The translations under genes and the position numbers were made by a program. Positions 1 through 7,800 of a stretch of 22,117 nucleotides of DNA are shown piece after piece. Source of the DNA: Alcanivorax sp. UBA4485 (lineage in GTDB: Bacteria > Pseudomonadota > Gammaproteobacteria > Pseudomonadales > Alcanivoracaceae); contig DGNT01000058.1 in assembly GCA_002389055.1 (NCBI GenBank), positions 1-22,117 of the forward strand. Direction: 5' to 3'. The notes under the pieces are model-generated. The model was given only the letters and a program-made list of their open reading frames with translations, had not been told where the DNA came from and did no database searches. Numbering within the stretch: the stretch's first letter is position 1; every line of letters starts with the position of its first letter.

Positions 1-1
1 G

Positions 2-262
2 AACATCAACGCCGCCTACCAGGAAGCGGTAGAGCAGGGTCGCCAGGCCCGTGACAGCGGCCGCGCGCCGGTGGATTACCTGGCCGCCCGCGAAAACCTG
101 GACCAGGCTGAATTCATCGCCGACCAGTTCCGCGAAATCCAGAGCCAGCGCGCCGTGGTGAAAGCCGAAGGCAACCCGGAAGGCCGCAACCAGGACTACC
201 TGGAGCAGCGTAAAAACCTGGACAGTCTGGAAAACATCAACCGCGTGACTGACAACAGCTAA
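2..262 (+). CDS. Repeat-containing exported(?) protein, 3' end only
   Basis: The reading frame is open from the first full codon at position 2 to a TAA at 260-262, so the gene starts upstream of the window; the in-frame GTG at 71 is probably not its start. The visible 86 residues are charged and rich in Gln, Arg, Glu and Asn. They contain two copies of a motif 40 residues apart, DYLAARENLDQAEFI and DYLEQRKNLDSLENI, each preceded or followed by a helical segment such as NINAAYQEAVEQ. The same motif occurs twice in the protein at 3551-3949, so the two are paralogues. By analogy with that protein a signal peptide is expected in the missing N-terminus. A strong terminator follows the stop. I recognise no named family, and the function is unknown. 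Confidence 0.8.
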   Translation, partial: NINAAYQEAVEQGRQARDSGRAPVDYLAARENLDQAEFIADQFREIQSQRAVVKAEGNPEGRNQDYLEQRKNLDSLENINRVTDNS

Positions 263-289
263 ACCGAACAGCCAATCTGCCTTGAGCTT

Positions 290-318
290 AGCCCCGGTTC
301 CCCAACCGGGGCTTTTTT
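290..318 (+). terminator. Rho-independent terminator of the repeat-protein gene
   Basis: A perfect 10-bp stem (AGCCCCGGTT at 290-299, AACCGGGGCT at 304-313) with a 4-nt C loop is followed by a run of T to 318. It lies 28 nt after the stop codon at 262 and reads out on the plus strand. Confidence 0.9.
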
Positions 319-323
319 ATGCC

Positions 324-397
324 TTGTGGGAGCGGGTTGTGGGAGCGGGCCCCGCCCGCGAAAGGCCGGCAAAGCCGGCCGGCAAGATCCCAGAGAC
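324..397 (+). repeat. REP-type palindromic repeat, copy 1
   Basis: Starting at 337 the sequence TTGTGGGAGCGGGCC is followed by GCCCGCGAAAGG, a GGCCGG/CCGGCC hairpin and a GATCCCAGAGAC tail ending at 397. The same order of elements recurs at 13162-13219 and, inverted, at 13245-13306. Positions 324-336 repeat the first 13 nt, a partial tandem duplication. The head resembles Pseudomonas-type REP sequences (GTGGGAGCGGGC...GCCCGCGAA). Confidence 0.8.
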
Positions 398-473
398 ACC
401 GTTCCCCTCCATGGCGCCGCTGCCCTTCAAGCCCTATCATCAGAGCCTCATTTTCCAGTTTTGCCCAAACACC

Positions 474-1430
474 ATGCCGTTCCCATTTTCCCACGAAGAA
501 ATCACCCGCTCCTGGCGACCGCTTAACTGGCGGGCGTTTGATCCGCTGGACGAGGTGAGCCAGCGCTACGCGCAGTATTACGGCCTGGACTTCAGCAGCG
601 ACCTGCCGGACCTGGAGCACGGCTTCGGCTACTTCGAAGCCGCCGGCCATACCATCAGCGTGCACGGCTGGCGGCCGGCGGTGGCCCGCGGCACGGTGCT
701 GATTTGCCACGGTTATTTCGACCATGTGGGGCTGTACCGGCATCTGATCGCCCACGTGCTGAGCCTGGGCTACGCGGTGCTCGCCTACGATCTGCCCGGC
801 CACGGGCTCAGCTCCGGGCCGCGCGCCGCGATTCAGGATTTCCGCGTCTACCGCGAGGTGCTTGAGCAGTGCCTGGAACAGGCCGGCAATGACTTTCCCC
901 GGCCCTGGCACGTCATCGCGCAGAGTACCGGCGGCGCCATCGTCATGGATTACCTGCTGCACCACGGTTTCGACGCGGACAGCAGCCCGTTTGAGCAGAT
1001 TATTCTGCTGGCGCCGCTGGTGCGGCCGTTCAAATGGAGCACCGCGCGCTGGCTGCATACCCTGGTGCGCCCGTTCGCGAAATCCATCAAGCGGGTGTTC
1101 ACGGTGAATTCCGGCGACGCGGATTTCCTCGACTTCCTGGAAAACAAGGATCCACTGCAATATCACCGGCTGCCGGCCGGCTGGGTGACCGCCTTGAAGA
1201 AATGGATTCCCGGTTTCGAAGCGGCCAACCGGGTGAAAATATCCCCGGTGGTGATTCAGGGTGACCGCGACGAAACCGTGGACTGGCGCCACAACCTGGG
1301 TGTGATCCGCGACAAGTTCCAAGAGCCGGAGGTACACATGCTCACCGGTGCCCGCCATCATCTCGCCAACGAACACGCGGAATACCGCGAAAAAATACTG
1401 CGGATCATTGACCGTTATTTAGCTGACTAG
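474..1430 (+). CDS. Alpha/beta hydrolase (lysophospholipase/serine aminopeptidase S33-like)
   Basis: A 318-residue protein of the Hydrolase_4 type (monoacylglycerol lipase/lysophospholipase-like), probably cytoplasmic since no signal peptide is seen. It shows the oxyanion-hole HGYFDH motif, then LPGHGLSSG, the nucleophile elbow in VIAQSTGGAIV, an acidic residue in VIQGDRDETVD and a catalytic His in TGARHHLANE. The elbow reads A-x-S-x-G instead of the usual G-x-S-x-G. The frame is open upstream, but a TTG start at 282 would place the N-terminus in the preceding terminator and repeat. ATG 474 is preferred because the protein then begins just before the conserved part; ATG 411 is an alternative. 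Neither has a good Shine-Dalgarno sequence. The gene ends 52 nt from the convergent TetR gene. Substrate unknown, probably a lipid ester. Confidence 0.85.
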   Translation: MPFPFSHEEITRSWRPLNWRAFDPLDEVSQRYAQYYGLDFSSDLPDLEHGFGYFEAAGHTISVHGWRPAVARGTVLICHGYFDHVGLYRHLIAHVLSLGYAVLAYDLPGHGLSSGPRAAIQDFRVYREVLEQCLEQAGNDFPRPWHVIAQSTGGAIVMDYLLHHGFDADSSPFEQIILLAPLVRPFKWSTARWLHTLVRPFAKSIKRVFTVNSGDADFLDFLENKDPLQYHRLPAGWVTALKKWIPGFEAANRVKISPVVIQGDRDETVDWRHNLGVIRDKFQEPEVHMLTGARHHLANEHAEYREKILRIIDRYLAD

Positions 1431-1482
1431 GCGCTTAAGGCAGGGCTTCGCTCCGGCTGCGCGAAGCGGCCGGGGAACAGGT

Positions 1483-2070
1483 CTAACTGGGCGGCTGGCT
1501 TGGCAGAGCACTGTCAGCAAACCACTGCAGAATCGCCTCGCGCTGGCGTGGGCTGTGAGGATGGGACAGCAAGCCTTCCACCAGAAAGGTACCCACCGTG
1601 GCAAGCGTGGCCGCCCGTTCCCGCGCCACACCGTCCGCTCGCAAGGTATGGATCACAGCCGTCTCCACGAAGCGGTGGAACTGGTCATGCCATTCCCGGA
1701 TGACGTCGGACTGTTCCAGTCGGGCGTGTACGGTGGCTACCAGCTCGCGGCTCTGCTCGAACTCCCGCAACGCCCAGGCCATCTTCTCCTTCAAAGGTTT
1801 TTCCGCGATGGTCGGCAGGCGCGCCAGGGTGTCTGACATCTGTCGGTTGAGCACCCCCACCAGCAGTTCGTCCTTGCTGGCGTAATACCAGTAGAGGGTA
1901 TTCGGGGCGACCCCGAGCTCCCGGGCAATCCGGTTCATGGAGGTGCCCTCGTAGCCCAGTGACAGGAACAGCCGGGAGGCTGTGTTCTCCAGCTCGTCCT
2001 GTTTCACCTTCAGATCAATATTGCGCTTGTTCTTGGCCAAGGGGCCGTCTCCCGCAGTCCGCCAGGTCAT
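1483..2070 (-). CDS. TetR/AcrR family transcriptional regulator
   Basis: A 195-residue protein with an N-terminal TetR helix-turn-helix: TASRLFLSLGYEGTSMNRIA, then RELGVAPNTLYWYYASKDEL (residues about 30-70), followed by an all-helical ligand/dimer domain without a recognisable specific family. It is divergent from the hydrolase at 2138. The ATG at 2070 abuts a 17-bp palindrome and lacks a Shine-Dalgarno sequence. A TTG at 2040 has GGGAG eight nucleotides upstream and is a credible alternative start, giving 185 residues. From the arrangement it most likely represses itself and the divergent hydrolase. The inducer is not predictable, though fatty acid or ester ligands are common in this family. 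Confidence 0.93.
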   Translation of the reverse strand: MTWRTAGDGPLAKNKRNIDLKVKQDELENTASRLFLSLGYEGTSMNRIARELGVAPNTLYWYYASKDELLVGVLNRQMSDTLARLPTIAEKPLKEKMAWALREFEQSRELVATVHARLEQSDVIREWHDQFHRFVETAVIHTLRADGVARERAATLATVGTFLVEGLLSHPHSPRQREAILQWFADSALPSQPPS

Positions 2071-2120
2071 CTTGTATGGTATTCAAGAATGCTATGTTTT
2101 GCTCTTGAATGACATACAAG
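2071..2120. promoter_or_regulatory. Paired TetR-type operators in the divergent promoter region
   Basis: Two 17-bp sites of form CTTG-N9-CAAG lie at 2071-2087 (CTTGTATGGTATTCAAG) and 2104-2120 (CTTGAATGACATACAAG). The reverse complement of the first matches the second at 15 of 17 positions, so together they form a larger palindrome. Centres are 33 bp apart, about three helical turns. They fill the space between the TetR start and the hydrolase leader, the expected place for autoregulation and repression. A possible plus-strand promoter (TTGTAT 2072, TATGTT 2093, 15-bp spacer) would be covered by the sites but is weak. Confidence 0.7.
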
Positions 2121-2137
2121 AAACGTGGAGCCTGACC

Positions 2138-3058
2138 ATGGATAACCTGCGACACAGCCCTCGAGACCTGACCTGTAACAGTCAGCGAACCGGGTTTTAC
2201 TCTGATGGCACCTGGTGTGCGGCCACCCTGCACCGGCCGGCGAAACCAGAAGCGGCGACCCTGCCGGCGATACTGATGCTACATGGCTGGGGCGGGATTC
2301 AGGATGCCTTAACGGTCTCCTACTACGAGGAATTTACCCGCGCGGGCTACGCGGTGATGACCTTTGATTATCGCGGCTGGGGCGACAGTGCCGGCCTGCC
2401 ACGGCATGTGATTTCCGCCCGCCAACGGGTGGCCGATGCCGACGCCGCCCTGGCCTTCCTGAAAAGCCAGCCAGGCATTGACCTCCGCCGCATCGTGCTG
2501 TGGGGCTCGTCCTTTGGTGGTGGCCATGCGGTGGAACTGGCCGCCGAGCACCCGGAACTGGCCGGCGCTATTGCCCAGGTTCCTATGCTCGATGGCATGG
2601 CCGCGGTACGCGCTGTGCCCCTGGGAAGGCTGCTGCGCTTTTCGCTCTATGCCATGGCCGATCGGATCAAGCCGGGTCGGCCGGTGTACCTGCCCGTGGT
2701 CAGCGAACCCGGTGCGTTTTCTTCGATGGATCGTGACGATGCCGGCAAGGCAATGAGATTGGCTGAAACCAGCCTCGGCCGCCGCTACGATAACCGCGTT
2801 GCCGCCCGCTCCATGATGACCATGGGCCCCTACCGTCCTTTCAAGCGACTCAAGGACATCCGCATCCCGACGCTGCTGTTGGGGGCCAGCCAGGACTCGG
2901 TCGCCCCCTTTATGGAAAGCGCCATCCGGGCAGTGGACAACCCCAACCTGACCGTGGCCAGCATTGAAGCCAACCATTTTGAACCCTACTTCGAGCCGGT
3001 ATTCAGCGACGTGATACGCCAGCAGCTGGCGTTTCTGGAAAGGTTGGACGGCTTTTAG
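2138..3058 (+). CDS. Alpha/beta hydrolase (dienelactone hydrolase/acyl esterase-like)
   Basis: A 306-residue cytoplasmic alpha/beta hydrolase. Motifs in order are LMLHGWGG (oxyanion loop), FDYRGWGDS, the nucleophile elbow VLWGSSFGGGHAVE, an acid in LLLGASQDSV and a catalytic His in EANHFEPYFEPVF near the C-terminus. This is a complete Ser-Asp-His set of the kind seen in dienelactone hydrolase, acetyl-xylan-esterase-like and X-Pro dipeptidyl-peptidase-like proteins. The open frame extends upstream to 1982, but ATG 2138 has TGGAG seven nucleotides before it and lies just beyond the two operators, so it is chosen. The divergent TetR gene is the likely regulator. Exact substrate unknown. Confidence 0.9.
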   Translation: MDNLRHSPRDLTCNSQRTGFYSDGTWCAATLHRPAKPEAATLPAILMLHGWGGIQDALTVSYYEEFTRAGYAVMTFDYRGWGDSAGLPRHVISARQRVADADAALAFLKSQPGIDLRRIVLWGSSFGGGHAVELAAEHPELAGAIAQVPMLDGMAAVRAVPLGRLLRFSLYAMADRIKPGRPVYLPVVSEPGAFSSMDRDDAGKAMRLAETSLGRRYDNRVAARSMMTMGPYRPFKRLKDIRIPTLLLGASQDSVAPFMESAIRAVDNPNLTVASIEANHFEPYFEPVFSDVIRQQLAFLERLDGF

Positions 3059-3129
3059 AACCGACGGCCTTCGCGCGGCGTTAACCAAAGTGGCGCACAA
3101 TAGTGATGAATACGTTCATGGAGGCGCCG

Positions 3130-3405
3130 ATGAAAGGCCTGAAACCATGCCTCGCCACCCTGCTTGGGCTGGTCGCGCTGGGCGTCCCGGTCACCGCCCC
3201 GGCGGACGACCTCGACCAGCGTCTCCAGGAACGCCGCGAGGCGGGCCGGGAAGCCGCTGACCGCCGCGCCACGCAGCTTGACAGCCAGACCCGGGAAAAC
3301 CGCCGCGCGGTACAGGAGCGGCTGGAACGCCGCGATGCCGAGGCGCGACAACGCCACGAAGCGGTCAAGGAACGGGCCCGCCAGCCCTGGGGCAACGACC
3401 CTTGA
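3130..3405 (+). CDS. Small exported charged helical protein
   Basis: A 91-residue protein. Residues 1-25 form a signal peptide (MKGLKPCLATLLGLVALG, probable cleavage at APA-DD). The remainder is almost entirely Arg, Glu, Gln, Ala and Asp in long amphipathic helix or coiled coil (LDQRLQERREAGREAADRRA), ending QPWGNDP. ATG 3130 is chosen because GGAGG lies 5 nt upstream and the signal peptide begins there; the ATG at 3103 would add a non-signal extension. It is the first of three small exported charged proteins in this stretch and shares style, but no clear alignment, with the protein at 4203. I recognise no named family. Periplasmic localisation is inferred. Confidence 0.75.
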   Translation: MKGLKPCLATLLGLVALGVPVTAPADDLDQRLQERREAGREAADRRATQLDSQTRENRRAVQERLERRDAEARQRHEAVKERARQPWGNDP

Positions 3406-3511
3406 TGCCGCCCTTATAATTAAAATTGTTTTAAATCTCTCCCATAGTTACTTTTCTTCACTTGAATATCGCCCCGGTTGATCCATTTTAGAAGGTGTTA
3501 TCGAATTTATC

Positions 3512-3543
3512 GGTCGCGAGACCATTTGTCGTGAGACAAGGAG
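3512..3543 (+). promoter_or_regulatory. Two small tetraloop hairpins leading into the Shine-Dalgarno
   Basis: GGTC-GCGA-GACC (3512-3523) and TTGTC-GTGA-GACAA (3526-3539) are adjacent hairpins, both closed by GNRA-type tetraloops. The second overlaps the first two bases of the AAGGAG ribosome binding site (3538-3543), which is 7 nt before the ATG at 3551. They could stabilise the mRNA 5' end or modulate initiation. The stems are short, so chance is possible. Confidence 0.35.
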
Positions 3544-3550
3544 AAAAGTA

Positions 3551-3949
3551 ATGAAGACCACCATGAAGGGTACGATCAAGAAATCCGCACTGCTGACCTG
3601 CACCTTCGCGCTCGCCGGCGTACTGGCCGCACCCGCCGCCATGGCGGAGTCCACCAGTGAGCAAATCGACCGCGAGTACAAGAAGGCGATGCAGGATGAG
3701 GCCATGGGCGATCACAACAAGGACGCCGCCCCCAACCCGGATTACTCCGAAGAGCGCAAGAACATCGACGACCCGGATCGTGTTAACAAGCAATACGAGA
3801 AGGCCATGCAGGAAAAGCGCAACGCCGAAGGTAAAGCCGACAGCATGAAGAAAGACGGCGGCGACTACCTGGAACAGCGCAAAAACATGGATGACCCGGA
3901 GAACATCCAGAAAGAGTACGACAAAGCCACCCAGAAGAAGCAGCAGTAA
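3551..3949 (+). CDS. Exported protein with ~40-residue DYxE(Q)RKNxDDP repeats
   Basis: A 132-residue protein. A signal peptide covers residues 1-32 (KKSALLTCTFALAGVLAAP, cleavage after AMA). The mature part is made of repeats: a Y-x-K-A-x-Q helix at 43, 82 and 123, and D-Y-[SL]-E-[EQ]-R-K-N-[IM]-D-D-P at 64-75 and 105-116, a period of 39-41 residues. The protein whose end lies at 2-262 carries the same motif, so this is a family with at least two members here. AAGGAG lies 7 nt before the ATG. The composition is highly hydrophilic and suggests a periplasmic, extended or helical protein. A terminator follows at 3994, so it is probably monocistronic. Function unknown; no named domain recognised. 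Confidence 0.85.
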   Translation: MKTTMKGTIKKSALLTCTFALAGVLAAPAAMAESTSEQIDREYKKAMQDEAMGDHNKDAAPNPDYSEERKNIDDPDRVNKQYEKAMQEKRNAEGKADSMKKDGGDYLEQRKNMDDPENIQKEYDKATQKKQQ

Positions 3950-3993
3950 GTGACCCCCAAGGCGGCGAAAGTGCCGCCGAACGGGCATGTCTG

Positions 3994-4020
3994 AACGGGC
4001 CGCGATGCGGCCCGTTTCTG
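3994..4020 (+). terminator. Probable intrinsic terminator after the repeat-protein gene
   Basis: A 10-bp perfect stem (AACGGGCCGC 3994-4003, GCGGCCCGTT 4007-4016) with a 3-nt loop is followed by TTCTGTAT. The T tract is short and interrupted, so termination may be partial. Confidence 0.7.
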
Positions 4021-4202
4021 TATAGCCCTTTGAATTGTCGGTATTCCGGCAAGGGGCGGAAGCAGTTCCCACTTTTACCTTCTCGCGCTTTTTCCTTTCA
4101 GAACAGAACGTATTTCGATGCTAGTGTGCGCTCCGTCGTGCGGGCCGTCCGTACGTATGTGGATACACACTTGACTTACAATCGCAAAAAAAGGAGCGGT
4201 TT

Positions 4203-4721
4203 ATGAAACGGATACTTTTAGCGGTATCGCCCCTGGTGCTGGTGCTTTCCATGCCTGCGTTCGCAGCGGACGCTACGCTGGGCGTTGACGCCGAGGCGGG
4301 CGCCCGGGTGGACACCAGTGGTGCCCAGAAGCGTCTTGAGGAACAACGGGACGGCATGAAGAAGGACGCGGAGGCCCGCGCGGAGCAGGCTCGCGAGAAA
4401 GCCGAAGCGCAACGCGAGAAGGCGGAAGAGCGCGTCGAGGCGGAACGGGAAAAAGCCGAAGCCAAGCGCGAAGAAGTGAAAGAACGCGCTGAAGCTCAGC
4501 GTGACGAGGTCGAAGCACGCGCCGAAGCTGCCAAAGAAGAAGCCCGCGAGCGTCAGGAAGCGATGCAAGAGCAGGCCGAATCAAACCGCGAAGCGGCGGC
4601 CAACGCCAGCGTCAGCGGTGAAGTGAAGGCCAGTGAGCAGGGCATTGAAGCGTCACAAAAGGCTAATGCCAATGCCGATAATGGCGAAGGCAACAAGCCC
4701 TGGTACAAATTCTGGGAATAA
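4203..4721 (+). CDS. Exported coiled-coil protein, Ala/Glu/Arg-rich
   Basis: A 172-residue protein with a clear signal peptide (residues 1-21, MKRILLAVSPLVLVLSM, cleavage near AFA-AD). From about residue 40 to 132 it is an uninterrupted low-complexity helix with 7-residue periodicity (REKAEAQ, REKAEER, VEAEREK, AEAKREE). An Asn/Ala-rich tail follows and the protein ends NKPWYKFWE. AGGAG (4191-4195) lies 7 nt before the ATG, and a possible -10 TACAAT sits at 4177-4182 without a good -35. The low complexity resembles LEA-like or envelope-spanning helical proteins but gives no reliable homology. It is convergent with the large lipoprotein gene. Function unknown. Confidence 0.8.
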   Translation: MKRILLAVSPLVLVLSMPAFAADATLGVDAEAGARVDTSGAQKRLEEQRDGMKKDAEARAEQAREKAEAQREKAEERVEAEREKAEAKREEVKERAEAQRDEVEARAEAAKEEARERQEAMQEQAESNREAAANASVSGEVKASEQGIEASQKANANADNGEGNKPWYKFWE

Positions 4722-4754
4722 GCGTTGTGTCGGCGCGCACCCCGGTGCGTCGAC

Positions 4755-4779
4755 AAAAAAAGGGGCCCTGGCGGGCCCC
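4755..4779 (-). terminator. Intrinsic terminator of the lipoprotein gene
   Basis: Read on the minus strand, GGGGCCC (4779-4773), a 4-nt loop and GGGCCCC (4768-4762) are followed by seven T (4761-4755). It lies about 30 nt after the stop of the 4810-8100 gene and terminates that operon. Confidence 0.85.
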
Positions 4780-4809
4780 GATATCTCCAATAATGGCACT
4801 AAAGGCAGA

Positions 4810-7800
4810 TCAGTCCTCTTGCGCGCTCTTCTTGATCGAGACGCTTTGGTAGCTCAGGTTGATGCCGTTCTCGGGAATGCGCAGGCGAACCTGGCCGCCA
4901 GAGAACGGGCCCAGGGTGATATCCAGATTCACTTCCTTGGGCTGCAAGTTTTCCAGGCCGATGAAAAGGCGCCCATCCGGCAGGAAATCCAGGATCCCTT
5001 CCAGGGTGATCTCGTCGATCGGCAGGCTCTTAACGTTATGGTCCAGGCCGAGCGGCAGACTCAGCGCCGGCGCATCGAACAGCAGGTCGAACTGGATCAC
5101 GAACTTGGGCGGATCGCCCGCTTCCGGGTTATCCCCGGGCAGGATGTAGCCCACCGGCGCTTCCGTGCGCTCGTTATTTTCGTCCGGCTCGTAACGCACC
5201 CGCATGATATTGGGGCCGGTGGCGGTTTCAATTGGTACCAGGCCAATGTCCTGGGTCGGCCCGAGAATGGTATCCAGAATACCGCCGACCAGCGGAATAT
5301 CACCGAGGCCTTCGAGGACCGTGTCCAGGGCGTCGCCCAGGGCAGGGAGCGTGGCCAGGGTGGTTTCGCCATCCGCCGCATTGAGGTCCACGCCAATCAC
5401 CGCCGTGGCGTCCAGGTTGGTCAGGCCCACGGTGGTGGGCAGGATGCGTACCGCCACCCCACCCTGGTCGGAGTCGATGTAATCGGGGAGGTCTTCCGCT
5501 TCAACGAAGCCGAGGATTTCGGTATTCAGAGCCCCGGCGATGTACAGCAGGCGTAAGGCATCGCAGTCCTCGAAGTCGCCTTCGGAGTAGGGTGGTGTGC
5601 CTTCGAAGCCGCAACCGGTATTAGCCGCGGTGACCAGGCCGCCGCCGGTGTTTTCATCGCCGGCGCCGCCTTGGTTGGGCAGAATGCGCGTGGCGTTCGG
5701 CGGTACCGGCAGGCTGTCGTCGGTCACCGGTGATTCGCCGTTGTCGATGGCGAAGTTGTTGTTCACGTCCACGCTGGGCAGATTGTTCAGCTCCTGAAAC
5801 ACGCTGTCGGTGACGGCTGCGCCGCGGAACACGATGTCCATGTTGGGCCCGCCCTGATCGCGCGGGTTACCCAGCAGCAAGGCGGTTTGCAGTGGCAGCT
5901 GATCCTCGGAGCAAATTGCGTCCGCGCAGCCGCTGGTCTGTGAGGCCAGCGTGTAGCGGTACAAGGTGCCGGGCTCCCAGGGTTGATCCGGTGTGAAGGA
6001 CAGCCCGCGCGGGGTCACGTCCAGCAAACCACTGACGGCGCCGCCGTCCAGTTCTTCAACCATGAAGGTGCGGCCAAGCTCGATGGAGGTCGGGTCCATG
6101 TTCTGGGAGAAGCGCACCCGGATGGCCCGGTTCGCCGGCATGTCGGTGATCGGCATTTGGTCCAACTCGACCTGGTCGCCCTCGGGGCTGGAGGACAGGC
6201 ACACACCCTGACTGCCCATGCCATTGAAGGCGTTGAGGTCCAGGTCATCGTTGGTGGCGCAGGGGAAGCCGGGATAAACGGTCATCGCGAAGGGGCCGCG
6301 AAGGACGCTGTCGCCGCCGTCGCTTTCCACATAATCGGGCAGGCTGAAGCTCAGAGTGTCGCCACCGCTATTGCGGTTGATCGGCTGCAGCGCGTTGCCG
6401 GACAGGTCGGTGATGCCGGCGGTGGCGGTCACGTTGTACTGAACGCCGTAGTTGACCGGGTCCACCGGGGTGATCACCAGAGCGTTACCGTCGAGCTTCC
6501 AGGTGAAGGGTTCGCTGACGCCACCCTTGGTGAGGCGCAAGGTCTCGCCGGTTTCGATGCTGAGCGGGTCCAGGGCTTCGGTGAACAGCAGCACAATAGG
6601 CTCGCCGGGCACCATGCGGTCGGCGAACTCGCCGGGCTGCCAGGACAGTTTCTGGCTGCCGTCCTGGGTGACGGCTTGCAGCATCGGGCCGGTGTTATCC
6701 GCCAGCGGGTCCGGCGCGTTGGTCTGGTCGCGGTAGGATTCCATGCGGAAGCTGAGCAGGCCGTAGTTGTTCTCCACACCAAGGACGCGCGGCTCGACCA
6801 CGCTGATGGCGTCGGCGCGCAGCACACCGTCACGCACGATGGCGCGGCCCACCAGTTCCACATGCAGCAGGTTCTGGGTAAAGGCGCCGTTGGCCCGGGC
6901 GTCGTCGGTGGTGGTGGCGAGGTCCAGGAACAGGCGCAGGTTCTTGGCCGCGTTCGGGGAATCCGAGGTGGGGTTGGGGAACAGATAACCGGTGGCGTCG
7001 GCCACCATCTCCACGGTCACGTCGCCGGAGTTAAAGCCCACCGGCACCTGGCCGCCGACAATCACCTCGAGAGCATCGCCCACCAGGCGGGAACCGCGTG
7101 CCACGCGCAGCGGTGTCACGTCGGGGAACGCCGGTGGAAACGCCAGTTCACCGAACACATCGCCGGTCTGCTTGGAAACGGTTTGATCTTCCAGCAGGGT
7201 GCCGATCACCGGCACGCAGTTGATCGGTTCGCCGGTGAGCGGCGACACGCGCACGTTATCGGCCAGGCAGCCCAGGTTCGGGTCCGCCGGTGGCACCTCG
7301 GTGACCAGAGTCTCCCGTTTACCCGTGGGCGAGCTGGTTTTCATCGGGTTCACGGTGCGCTCAAAGGACGCGATGGTGTCGCCGAAACGGCTCACCACAC
7401 CGTCCACGCTGAGCACGTAGTCCACGCCCGGGGTCATGTCGTCCACCGGGTCCACGGTGATGGCGTTGCCGGCGGAGAGCAGCACCGCCGGCACCAGTTC
7501 GCCGTCCCGGGTCAGGGAGACGGTGTCGCCGTAGACCACCGTCTCTTCGTCCATCGGGTGGCTGGTGCGCAAGCGGAACGCCGAGAAGTCCATGGTTTTG
7601 AACTGGGTTTCGTCGTCCGGGAAGATCGACGCCACTTCAAAGTTCGGGCTTTCCTTCTGCAGGTCGACCGGGCCTTCCAGGGCGGCGCGGGTGGTGAAGT
7701 TCAGCGCGCCGTCGGGCAGCCCCACCTCTTCGCCATTGGCGTCGATGCCTTGCAGCACCACCTGGTACTCCGCGATCGGGTCGAGCTTGCTTTGCGGTCG

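Noticed and set aside
282..473. N-terminal extension of the first hydrolase from a TTG at 282
   Set aside because: It would be translated from a terminator stem and a REP-type repeat; homology-like sequence begins after 474.
288..1376. Long open frame on the minus strand opposite hydrolase 1
   Set aside because: Antisense shadow of a GC-rich gene; no motifs and no ribosome binding site, while the plus frame has full catalytic motifs.
1445..1467. GCTTCGC/GCGAAGC hairpin between convergent hydrolase 1 and TetR as a bidirectional terminator
   Set aside because: A 7-bp stem with 9-nt loop but no T tract on either strand; too weak to annotate.
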